The notes below the pieces were generated by a model. It was given only the letters and a program-made list of their open reading frames with translations, was not told where the DNA came from and searched no databases. The translations under genes were made by a program, and so were the position numbers. Positions 9,152-17,076 of a DNA stretch of 28,971 nucleotides are shown one piece after another. Within the stretch, counting starts at the first letter, position 1; every line of letters begins with the position of its first letter. Source of the DNA: Chara braunii (Eukaryota > Streptophyta > Charophyceae > Charales > Characeae); assembly GCA_003427395.1 (NCBI GenBank), contig BFEA01000755.1:502674-531644 (forward strand). Reading direction: 5' to 3'.

Positions 9152-10570
9152 CTACTTATACAATTTCTCCTGGTTCTGCCTATATAACCGAGCCCTGCCC
9201 CCATCTGGAGCCCGCTCCACTATCCTGCCCTGCCTGTCATAGAACTTGCCGTTGAACTCCGCAACTCGCCCCTCGGCTTTATCCTCGAGGAGTTCTGGGC
9301 AGTCCACGGCTCTATGCCCTTTCTCCTTGCACCAAAAGCAGGAGGTATCGTGCCACCTGCCAGTCTTCTTCTTTCTCCCCTGGGAACTCGATGCTGAAGG
9401 CGTCCCCATAGTCTCAGTGGTCACCTCATGACATGAGGGCGATCCCATATGGCCCTGAGGTCCGGGCTCCATAGCCTCTGCACCCTCACCCTCTCGTACG
9501 GCTGTGCTCAATGGCCTGCAATCTGGCATGTCCAACTCTCGGGGTCCCTCCTCATGAGGCCTCTCTATCACCATCACCGCCTTATCCCCACATGATCCTG
9601 ACGGCTGAGAGCCCACTATGGCGGTGGAATCACTCATGATCTCCTGCTGCTGCTGCCGCCCTGAGTCAGGCCCTCCTGAGTTCGTCTCTGTGGCCCAGGA
9701 GCCCAGCTCCGCCCTCAGTTCTCCCAACCTCGGGGCATACTCTGGAGCGTCGAGTCTCTGAGGCCTCTCCTGTGGAGTACCTACCCCCATGGCTACCGCC
9801 AGCTTATGCAAACGCGAGCCTCTCCTCTCCGTGGACATAGCCATAAGCGACTCCTGTGCGCCACCCTCCTTCTCGGTCGTATCCAAGGGCACCTCCCCCA
9901 TTGGCCCGTCCTGCCGAGGGGCCTCCACCGCTGCCCCCCGACTCGACGAAGCGTGCGTCCCCCGGCCCTGGCCATCGGCACCAGCTGGTCCTGTCTGACT
10001 AGCCTCCCAGGCTGCCGAGAGCCTGTCCACAATGGCTGCCATCTCCCCAAATCTCCTTTCCCACTTGACCTCCTTAGCCTGGCTCCTCGCCCCCTCCTCG
10101 GCAAGCTGAGTAGTCAGGTGCTCCACCTCCAACCTCCTAGCCGTGAGCTCGTCGTTGAGTAGGCTATACCGCTGGAACGATGTAACCGCCACCTCGCGCA
10201 TCCTCTTATCCCCGAGCTCGATCGCCATCCTAGTCGCAGAGAACCCCGAGTCCCCCATCTCTCTTAGCTCACCCGCCTCTTCGTCCGCCTGTCCCTTCTC
10301 TTGTGACCTCTGGCAGGCTGCATCCCTCTGGCACTCATATATGGCCCACAACTCGTCGATCCTCTGCTTGCTTGTCTTGGGCTTGACCGGCGGTGTCAGC
10401 TCTATCCCTGCTGCCTCCATCTCAGCCTGCCTCGCGTGTATTTCATCCAAACGGACTCGCACTCTGACAGACTTCTCTTCGCGGGTTTCTCTTGGGGCTC
10501 TTCTCACTCGCGGCCCCTGGCCTTCCGGAGTCGACGCCTCGGCACCCATCCTCTCGCTCATACTCGGCAA
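9152..10570 (-). CDS. Extra Gag-like polyprotein, C-terminal segment with coiled coil and CCHC zinc knuckle
   Basis: Longest open piece of the extra polyprotein (472 codons). Residues 20-60 are basic and charged. Residues about 100-195 are a predicted-looking coiled coil with regular Leu/Ala/Met and charged residues. Residues 195-400 are low-complexity Gly/Ser/Glu/Pro. A zinc knuckle C-x2-C-x4-H-x4-C lies at Cys411, Cys414, His419 and Cys424. The tail has GKFYDRQGRI, which matches in position and style the DGDIYDRWGK tail after the Gag knuckle of this same element. That shared knuckle-plus-tail supports a Gag relative, not an Env. It ends at TAG 9152-9154. It may act as a second nucleocapsid-like RNA-binding protein (inference). 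An alternative is the gag of a second, nested or fused element that lost its pol. Confidence 0.7.
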   Translation of the reverse strand: MPSMSERMGAEASTPEGQGPRVRRAPRETREEKSVRVRVRLDEIHARQAEMEAAGIELTPPVKPKTSKQRIDELWAIYECQRDAACQRSQEKGQADEEAGELREMGDSGFSATRMAIELGDKRMREVAVTSFQRYSLLNDELTARRLEVEHLTTQLAEEGARSQAKEVKWERRFGEMAAIVDRLSAAWEASQTGPAGADGQGRGTHASSSRGAAVEAPRQDGPMGEVPLDTTEKEGGAQESLMAMSTERRGSRLHKLAVAMGVGTPQERPQRLDAPEYAPRLGELRAELGSWATETNSGGPDSGRQQQQEIMSDSTAIVGSQPSGSCGDKAVMVIERPHEEGPRELDMPDCRPLSTAVREGEGAEAMEPGPQGHMGSPSCHEVTTETMGTPSASSSQGRKKKTGRWHDTSCFWCKEKGHRAVDCPELLEDKAEGRVAEFNGKFYDRQGRIVERAPDGGRARLYRQNQEKLYK

Positions 10571-11241
10571 TGCCGGCGGTAGCCCTTACAGTACAGGCTC
10601 CTCGATAGTTGGGCGGAACTGGTGGGTATAACGGAGGGTAAATCGTGAATCGCCTTCGTCCTCGCTCCCTCACCCGCCCCCTGCTCCTCCATCTCTGCCT
10701 CCTGCTCAGGCACCGCAGTGGTCTCTGGGGGAAACTCCGGAATCTCCTCGCTGCCTGGCTCAGGAATCCCCTCTGGCCATGAATGCTGCGCTGGCTCCGG
10801 AACTGGGGAGCATGGATGGGTATCGTCTCCGATCGTGATCACCTCCCCGCCCTGAGGCCGTACCAGCTCCGACTTCTCGGCTGCCATTCCAGGATCCTGC
10901 GGCCCCTCTCGGTCTCCCATGTCCGTCTCTGTCTCGGGGTCCAAAGGCTCCTCCAAAGGCACATAGCGCGCCGGCTCAATTGAGCCCTCCCCCAACCGCG
11001 AGGCCTCCCATCGAGATACATCAAGGTGAGTCGCTAAGCTCCGGAATGGCGTCTCTCCTGGTATGTCCAACTCCTGCCCTGATGGCAACGGTGAGGGCGG
11101 TCTCAGTTCCTCGCTCGTAATCCGCCGAAACTCAACTGCCCGGAGGCCACAAGTAGGGAACGACTCCTTCGCAGATGCGGGCCCTGCGGACTCATCCTCC
11201 CGCTGTGCCGGGGCCCTCCTCCTCTCTCTGGCCAGCCCCAC
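10558..11241 (-). pseudogene. Extra Gag-like polyprotein, middle segment
   Basis: Same frame as the previous segment after TAG 11377-11379; 45 open codons rich in Arg, Glu and Pro lie between that stop and 11241. This part is low in complexity: Arg/Glu-rich at first, then Pro, Glu and Gly-rich with many acidic residues, and no fold that I recognise. It resembles the disordered linkers of Gag proteins. The frame ends at TGA 10558-10560. The next part is in a different frame and overlaps this one by a few bases (10558-10570), so a frameshift lies near 10560-10700. The reading-frame change could be decay or, less likely, programmed. The listed start is an arbitrary point in an open frame. Confidence 0.6.
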
Positions 11242-11376
11242 CTCTCTCGGCGCTGATTCCCTTGGCCTCTTGCTTCGCCTTCGCCTCTCGACCCTGGGCT
11301 CGGGCCTCTCACGCTCTGGCCGTCTGAACGCCCTCCTGAGTTGGGCCTGGCAGTCCTCCCAATCTCGAGCTCTCTC

Positions 11377-11967
11377 CTAGATCTGTCTGGCCATCGGCCT
11401 CTCTGCCCCCCTTATCCAAATAAGTAGGGCCTGTACCCACTCCTCCCGCGCAATCCCCTGACTCAACATGTAGTGCTCATACGTGGGAATAAACTCCTCC
11501 GCGTTCCCTTCCTCTAACCAAATGGGCATGTCGTCACGTCCCCTGGGCGAAGCCCTCAGTCTCTGCATCCCGGCCTCCATATCTGGCCAAGTCAGGGTCT
11601 CCTCACATATCTGAGCGACAGGCTCCTCAAATCGCCCTATACCCCTCAAGTGGTGAATCCTCTCCGCCACTGACCACCCTCTCTGTGCCGCGTGATCCCG
11701 ATATACGTTCAGGAATAGCTCAATATTATCGTCATCGAACTCTGGTGTAGGCTCTCTCCTAGCTGGTCCGTGCTGCTCGCCTCTCCCTGCTACCCTCTGG
11801 GGTCCCTGTCGTGGCCGTGCATCCCGCCCGCCCCTCTGCATGACTGCCTTCGAAAAGTCAGATCTGCACAACAGGCGAGAGACAGCAAACATGCATACAG
11901 CAGGGTCAGCAACTGAGCCCATTGACTTAGGGAAATCCCACATATACTCCACACCCATCCACCCCAA
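11377..11967 (-). pseudogene. Extra Gag-like polyprotein, N-terminal segment
   Basis: Starts downstream of integrase in another frame. The probable start is the ATG at 11841-11839 (residue 43 of the open stretch), because upstream codons are unlike the rest and overlap a splice-acceptor-like tract. After a Gly/Arg/Gln-rich head comes a helical domain (FDDDNIELFLNVYRDHA, then AERIHHLRGIGRFEEPVAQI, then WPDMEAGMQRL) and a second similar block (EEFIPTYEHYML, then EEWVQALLIWIRGAERPMARQI). This two-block helical layout looks like a Gag capsid-type region. From memory, similar proteins are common in Chara repeats. TAG 11377-11379 interrupts it, and the same frame continues (WEDCQAQLRRAFRRP), like the end of a Gag domain. 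Function unknown; role as a second structural protein is inferred. Confidence 0.65.
11863..11912 (-). promoter_or_regulatory. Candidate 3' splice acceptor before the extra ORF
   Basis: On the minus strand a CTGAC branch-like motif is followed, after a pyrimidine-rich tract (TTTGCTGTCTCTCGCCTG), by TTGTGCAG ending at 11864, with the probable ATG of the extra Gag-like protein 22 bases downstream. This is the layout used by retroelements to express a 3' ORF from a spliced RNA. It is inferred from motif only; no donor is fixed. Confidence 0.4.
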
Positions 11968-12044
11968 TCACCCACCTATCTAATCACCTGACATGGGTAG
12001 TACTTAGGCAAGACTCTATTCCTAACGAGGTCATGGTCCCTTAC

Positions 12045-12617
12045 CTATTCCCTGGTCACGAACTTCTTCAGCCTCGTCCCTGATACCCAGTCTTGCCACC
12101 CCGTCCCATCCAGCTCTTCAATTTGGTAGGCCCCAAACTCGCCACACCGCACCATCCTATAGGGTCCCAGCCACCGTTTGTCGAGCTTCCTAGACCATTG
12201 TTTTTCCAGCGAGGAGTCATACAGCAATACCGCATCCCCAACTTTCAACGGATCCTTTCTTACCCGGGCCATCTGGTCCCATCTCATCTTGTCTTCCATG
12301 CGGCTTCTCTCTACCTGACCAGCGGCTTCTCGCAACCTTTCCTCAGCAGCTCCCACCTTCCGCGCCTGGATATCGAGCAATTCTTCAAAAGACAAGTTCA
12401 CTTCCAAGTCCTGGCGCCTCCACGTCTTCATGAAACTTTTTATGGGAAAGGTAGCATGCCTTTCGTACCATAGTGTGGCTGGCGCATACTTGGTAGTCCT
12501 TTTCACTGTAACATTTTCCACGAAGAAAGCTGCTCTCAGGAACTTCGGCCACTGGTTAGGCCTCCCTTCAGTCCATTTGGCCAGAAGATTTGTGATGGTA
12601 CTATGCCCTCTCTCCAC
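12045..12617 (-). pseudogene. pol: Integrase core end and GPY/F C-terminal domain
   Basis: Continues the integrase frame after TAG 12663-12665. The catalytic Glu is at residue 2. The helix-rich region after it (AKWTEGRPNQWPKFL, then a YAPATLWYERHATFPI block) is typical of gypsy integrases. The C-terminal half has the GPY/F module: WLGPYRMVRCGEFGAYQIEELDG at about residues 148-172. No chromodomain is visible, so this does not look like a classic chromovirus. The segment ends at TAG 12045-12047, which may be the natural end of Pol. The frame stays open for some 22 further codons but shows no recognisable domain. The listed start is a continuation point, not an initiation codon. Confidence 0.85.
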
Positions 12618-12662
12618 AGGTGCGTTTGCCTGGGGGTGCGCGGCAATAGTATAATTTGCTAC

Positions 12663-12917
12663 CTAGCCATACCCCGCAAGTAAGGTCCGCACCTCGTTAC
12701 AGGTGAACTCCGACCCCCGGTCCATCACAAACTCCCTAACAAACGGATAACGCAGGTAGTACTCTTCGATGCACCTTGCTAAAACTGGGTCAGTTTTCGT
12801 ACGAATAGCCCGACCGTCCACGAACCCGGTAAGGTTGTCCCCTGCGTCGAAGATATAGTTATTTCCATCCTCCTCGAGTGGCATAAACAACAGATCCAGG
12901 TGTACGACTGCGCCCAC
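12663..12917 (-). pseudogene. pol: Integrase catalytic core, N-terminal part
   Basis: Open in the same frame as the zinc-binding part, across TAG 12957-12959. The first catalytic Asp is in HLDLLFMP (residue 8) and the second in VMDRGSEFT (residue 66). The frame is broken by TAG 12663-12665, then resumes. Counting through that stop, the catalytic Glu of PVERGHS follows the second Asp with exactly 35 residues between them, the canonical DD35E spacing of retroviral-type integrases. Integrase joins the LTR ends to host DNA in the nucleus. The stop removes the Glu from any product of this copy unless it is read through. Confidence 0.85.
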
Positions 12918-12956
12918 TTCCCTTTCCAGCCTGGGGTGCAGAGGCTCCTCAGGCCT

Positions 12957-13211
12957 CTACGCTGACCTCTGCTGGCAAGGCACACATGACTGGCAGTACT
13001 TGATGACCATAGTCAGCATTCCATCCCAATGGTATAACTCGTTTATCTTTGCGCACGTGGTACTAACCCCTCTGTGCCCCCTTGCTATACCATCGCGCAA
13101 GGCTGCTATGACATCGATCTGCCGGTTCCTCCGACATACGATCCTCTTGGGGTTCCCAACCTGTCGCTTTATAAACAGATGGTCATCTCTTACTACGTAG
13201 AGATGCCTCAT
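12957..13211 (-). pseudogene. pol: Integrase N-terminal zinc-binding domain (H2C2 type)
   Basis: It is in frame with the preceding segment across TAG 13269-13271; 19 further open codons lie between that stop and 13211. The core is a GHRGVS His (residue 46), YHWDGM, then KYCQSCVPCQQ with the Cys-x2-Cys pair at residues 73 and 76. This is the usual H2C2 integrase zinc-finger layout, which supports multimerisation and LTR-end binding. The partner His expected a few residues before GHRG is not seen (an Arg or other residue is there), which may be a mutation in this copy. The segment ends at TAG 12957-12959 and continues in frame into the catalytic core. Confidence 0.8.
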
Positions 13212-13268
13212 CTTCTGGGCTTTAGCACTTGCATCCCTATCCCTTATCTCGCACGACAGGAGTAACCC

Positions 13269-13982
13269 CTATTCCCGATAGATCCCGTCATATTCCTCTG
13301 CGCGGAAGGCCTCCCTAATTTCTCCCTCTTCGAACTCATCGTCATGGCTTTCAGGAACAATAAGTTCACTTTCCTCAGGACCAAATGGGTCCCTCTGGTT
13401 AAAGCTCCCCTGTAGGAGCGTATTAGTGAGCAAATACATCCCTCCCATTAATTGTTCATGCTCCTCTACCTGGGTAAGACCTTCCTCTATCGTCCTCACT
13501 TCTTCTGCTAGACTATGTGTACCCACCAATGCCAACTTCATCATCCAGCCAACATCCCTACTCCCCCACGGATCTTCTTCCTGGAAGGGCTTGAGGACCA
13601 ACTCCTCCTTTCGCTCGTACCCCTTTGGTGCTAGCCATATAGGATGCGTGACGCAGCTAGGCACCCTCAACGACCATTCATTTATGTGGAGGCGGACATC
13701 CTCCTCCTGATCCAAGAACCCGTCGACTGGTGGGGTATCCTCAATTGACTCCTGGCTCGCCCCATCCCAGTTGATACGGCTCAGCCCATCTGCCCTGTTC
13801 TTGTCCCCTGGAATCCTCTCCAGCTCAAAGTTAAACATCCAAATGTAAGTCAACCACCTCGCGATGGTTGGGTCAGATGGAGCATAACTTTTCAGGGAAC
13901 ACGCAAGCGCAATAGGGTCCACCCTCAAGATGAGCCTCCTGCCAAGGATATAATTTCGGAAGGTCCTCAGGCAGTGGAGCAC
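13269..13982 (-). pseudogene. pol: RNase H C-terminal part and RNase H-integrase tether
   Basis: This segment continues RNase H in a different frame. A small insertion near 13990-14005, consistent with an extra dinucleotide in a purine run, shifts it from the RT segment. Visible catalytic positions are the Asp in LRVDPIAL (residue 22) and the Asp in the C-terminal NRADGLSR motif (residue 65). RNase H removes the RNA strand during reverse transcription. Residues 75-237 form an acidic tether with no domain I recognise, ending at TAG 13269-13271. The frame is open beyond that stop into the integrase zinc-binding part, so this is one broken polyprotein rather than separate genes. The listed start is the beginning of the open stretch, not a real initiation codon. 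Confidence 0.82.
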
Positions 13983-14083
13983 CGCCGACGTCTCCTTCTC
14001 TTAAACTGCGAGTAGTTCCTCTCAGTCGTATTGAGAGTACGACTTTCAAACCTTAGCGGCATCTACTTCTCGTCCACATCTAC

Positions 14084-15493
14084 CTAAATCAGGACCCCTC
14101 CTAAGGCAGTTGGCCCAGCGTCCGTCTCGACAACGAATGGCCTTTCCTCCGTGGCCTCATAATTTGGCGCTCCCAGCACCAAGCCTCCTTCCTTGAACTC
14201 CCCCTTCATCCTTTCCACAGCCCTCTCCTGGTCTTCCCCCCAGACCCATTCCTGCTCATGACGCACCAGCTTCCTCAAATGCTCCGTCTTGGTGGCGAAG
14301 TCCTTCACAAAACTCCTAAAAAATCCACAGGTCCCAATGAAGCTTCTCACGTCCGTTATCGACTGAAAGGGGACTGACCACTCTAGGATCTTGTCCGTTT
14401 TCTTCACATCTGGCCTCCGCCCCTTCTCATTGCAGACAAAGCCCAAAATTGTGGCCTCCCTCATACAGTGCTTTGACTTGGGGCCGCTCGCCGTCAAATT
14501 ATGCTCTTTTAGCAGACCCAAAACCTGATCGATATCCTGGATATGCCTCCAAACAAACCGTCTCACCCCTGACATCACTTCGTCTTCCTCCTTCTCCTTT
14601 GGACCCTTGACCGCCAGATCGTCGATGTAGGGCTGGGTAATATGTGGACTAACTGTCTGCATGGCCCTGATCATGTGCCTTTGCACCATCGCCACCGCAT
14701 TAGTCCACCCCTGAGGGGCTACATTCATGTGGATCAGCCCCGTTGGCGTATGCATTGCCGTCACCGGCCTGTCCGGCGGGTACACGGGAAACTGGTCATA
14801 CCTAGAATAAAGGTCTATAAGCGAGATTATAGGTCTTCCTGCGCATGATTCTGACAGGGCGTCCGCGTTCGGCAATCCTCCCACGTCCCGCACCGTCACC
14901 GCATTCAACCGTTGCAAATCCTGCACCCACCGTAACGTCCCGTTCGGCGTGATAAAACAAAACCAAGGGGAGGCATATGGCCCACTGGAGTAGTCTGCCA
15001 CGTACGTCCGCATTTTCCTGTCCAAATAGTCCACCACCTTCTTCTCCTCATCTGGGTTTGGATATCGCGCGCCCCTTAGATTCCACGGCTCGTGTGGGAC
15101 GGTATGGATTCGTATCATTGGGATCTTATCCACGTCCAACCTCCCATACTCGTCTTCATTAAATGCATACGCGCAATGCCTCCTCTTCATGGTCTCCACC
15201 ATCAAGGTCCTCTCCTGGGGCGAAAGGAAGCCAGACTCGTCAATTATCAGCCCCTCATCATTCTCATCATTAATACGGCACGGCCCTGCCTGCGCATACT
15301 CCCGCATACATCTTATTAGTCCCCGCTCCCGCTCATAATAGGCCTCTTCATCCTCTGTAACAAGCACGGGGACTGGGCAACACTTCTTATCTACGGTTTT
15401 GTACCGCCTTTGGGAGCCCTGCTTAAGCCCTCCCCTAAAAAAGGACGACTTGTCGTTCGGGCTTGGGCCATCGCAGGGTCCCCTTTCCTTCAT
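14084..15493 (-). CDS. pol: Reverse transcriptase and start of RNase H (open segment of broken Pol)
   Basis: An open segment of 469 codons with a Ty3-type reverse transcriptase. It shows the SPWFCF/PNGTLRWVQDLQRLN fingers (residues about 175-197), the first catalytic Asp in LIDLYSRYDQ (Asp227), the PQGWTNAVA motif (260-268), the active site YIDD (289-292, where many plant gypsy elements have YLDD), and the GFVCNEKG and FIGTCGFFRSF thumb and connection motifs. It ends inside RNase H just after the first catalytic Asp (ETDAGPTALGG, Asp458) at TAG 14084-14086, with another in-frame TAG at 14063-14065. The enzyme copies element RNA into DNA in the particle. The YIDDL-x-VKGP surroundings resemble, from memory, a lineage found in basidiomycete and charophyte repeats more than typical angiosperm chromoviruses. 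A phylogeny would decide. Confidence 0.92.
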   Translation of the reverse strand: MKERGPCDGPSPNDKSSFFRGGLKQGSQRRYKTVDKKCCPVPVLVTEDEEAYYERERGLIRCMREYAQAGPCRINDENDEGLIIDESGFLSPQERTLMVETMKRRHCAYAFNEDEYGRLDVDKIPMIRIHTVPHEPWNLRGARYPNPDEEKKVVDYLDRKMRTYVADYSSGPYASPWFCFITPNGTLRWVQDLQRLNAVTVRDVGGLPNADALSESCAGRPIISLIDLYSRYDQFPVYPPDRPVTAMHTPTGLIHMNVAPQGWTNAVAMVQRHMIRAMQTVSPHITQPYIDDLAVKGPKEKEEDEVMSGVRRFVWRHIQDIDQVLGLLKEHNLTASGPKSKHCMREATILGFVCNEKGRRPDVKKTDKILEWSVPFQSITDVRSFIGTCGFFRSFVKDFATKTEHLRKLVRHEQEWVWGEDQERAVERMKGEFKEGGLVLGAPNYEATEERPFVVETDAGPTALGGVLI

Positions 15494-15558
15494 GAAAGCC
15501 GATCGATCAGTTCCACTTCTCCCACCTGAGGGCTCTCCAGGACCTGCTCCCTCAATGC

Positions 15559-17046
15559 CTATATAGCCTCAGGGTCCGCTATATCATGCGTCGCCACCAC
15601 CTCCATTGCCTTATTCACATCGTTAAGGCTCAGGGACAATACCTCGCCTGCTCCTTCCTCCTCCTGTTCCTCCCGGAGTCTCCGTCGCTCGTACTCAGAT
15701 TCCTCGAAGGTAAAGGAACCGAGGTTGAGCCTGTTTCTCCCACTTCCGGTTCTTGTGTTCCGGCACTTGATGATCTCGTAGTTCCCGCAGGCCGGATCAG
15801 ATAAGGCCAGGATCATCGTCCCCTCATGCCTATTGAAGACCAAAGTCTCCGTTCGACAAAGGAACGACCTCCCCAGAAGGATAGGGTGGTCGACATCGGG
15901 CATGACGAAGAAGCACATTCGCATCCTTACCCTCCCAATTTCCACCATCACGTTGGACGCGGTGCCGCAGAAAATCGCCTTACAGTTGGCACCATGCAGC
16001 ACGCCATGGTCCGAATGGTCAACCTCCAGCCCTAGCATGGTCGCGTCCCGCTCCTGGATGATATTCATCTCAGCGCCCGTGTCCACCATTGCGATGCTCG
16101 GCTGGTCTCTCACCTTCAGATCCACCAATCCGCATGCCACACATTTCCAGTCCATCTTGGTGCCCGCCTCTGTCCACTCTATCTCCTTGGGCATAATTGA
16201 GCTCAGGTGGACGTTGGGTACTAACCTTCGTGAGAGCCGCCCTTTCAGTTCACCACGGAGCCTTGGTGCCGACGCCAAGATGTCCTTTAGATTCATCAAA
16301 TCATTGTGGCCCTCCAGGAGCTTGTCCACCATTCGCTCCACGTCAAAGCCCTCCTCCAGCCGAACTGCGTACTTCTTCCTTTTTGGCACGCCATCGTGCA
16401 GGCTCGGCTCCGCCCCTCCTTGAATCCCTCTCTTCTTGGCCCTCTGCTCAACTCGCCGATCTTCTTCCTGGCGGAGCCTCTCATCCTCTTCGTTATCACC
16501 CTCATCTTCCTCTTCCTGAACCTCCACCACTTCTTTCCTTCGTTCCGGCTCAGGTTCCCTTCGAGGAGGCGCCTGACCAGGTGCCTGGCTGGGCCCTTGA
16601 CTAGCGGTAGCCTTACTTTGGCCCCTAGTCTGCGAGGCCTGTGGCACCCCTCCATGCGACGTAGGGGGCCTGAAGGTCATCCCTGACCTAGGACCTGCTC
16701 CGGCTGTTGCCACACTTGGGCATCCCTGCGGTCCTGATGACGACTCCGGGCCGGACCCATAGAGCATCACTTCAGGGAGGTTCATTTCCCACTCTCGGGT
16801 CTCCTCACACATCACCCTCAACTGTTCCTGGTACCTGCCCACCTTCGCCAGCAGGTCCTCCATCGTTTCCAGGATGGTCAAGGCCGACTCTCTTACCACC
16901 TCCTGCGCCTCATCGTCTGACTCAACGACTATAGGCTCCTCCTTCATAGTCCCCGCCTTTATCCGTTGATTCACTTCTTCATTTTCATCCACAATCTCTT
17001 CGACCCTCACACCCGGATCCTCCCTTTCTTGCCATATTCTGAACAT
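15559..17046 (-). CDS. pol: Pol N-terminal part: linker and aspartic protease (open segment of broken Pol)
   Basis: This is an open segment of 495 codons, in frame with Gag after the TGA at 17077-17079; the codons between 17076 and 17047 are also open. Residues 1-300 are a low-complexity linker rich in Glu, Pro, Gly, Gln and Arg, including an acidic run near 170-200. Then comes a retropepsin-like aspartic protease: the catalytic DTGAEMNII motif has its Asp at residue 322 (codon 16083-16081), and the flap and C-terminal ILLGRSF motif lie about 70 residues later. A WKCVACG motif sits just before the protease and could bind metal (inference). Protease cleaves the polyprotein during particle maturation. 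The segment ends at TAG 15559-15561. The next domain is in another frame, so at least one frameshift lies between 15559 and 15493. Confidence 0.85.
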   Translation of the reverse strand: MFRIWQEREDPGVRVEEIVDENEEVNQRIKAGTMKEEPIVVESDDEAQEVVRESALTILETMEDLLAKVGRYQEQLRVMCEETREWEMNLPEVMLYGSGPESSSGPQGCPSVATAGAGPRSGMTFRPPTSHGGVPQASQTRGQSKATASQGPSQAPGQAPPRREPEPERRKEVVEVQEEEDEGDNEEDERLRQEEDRRVEQRAKKRGIQGGAEPSLHDGVPKRKKYAVRLEEGFDVERMVDKLLEGHNDLMNLKDILASAPRLRGELKGRLSRRLVPNVHLSSIMPKEIEWTEAGTKMDWKCVACGLVDLKVRDQPSIAMVDTGAEMNIIQERDATMLGLEVDHSDHGVLHGANCKAIFCGTASNVMVEIGRVRMRMCFFVMPDVDHPILLGRSFLCRTETLVFNRHEGTMILALSDPACGNYEIIKCRNTRTGSGRNRLNLGSFTFEESEYERRRLREEQEEEGAGEVLSLSLNDVNKAMEVVATHDIADPEAI

Positions 17047-17076
17047 TGCCGAGGCGGCTGGTGGCCCTGCCGCCGC

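Noticed and set aside
11875-11960. Hydrophobic stretch (WAQLLTLLYACLLSLACC) in the Pol frame after its stop, Env-like.
   Set aside because: Too short, interrupted by TAG, and overlaps the pyrimidine tract of the putative acceptor. No signal peptide or ectodomain.
15826-16655. Plus-strand ORFs opposite protease and linker (up to 196 codons).
   Set aside because: Antisense shadows of the GC-rich Pol frame, with no motif of their own.
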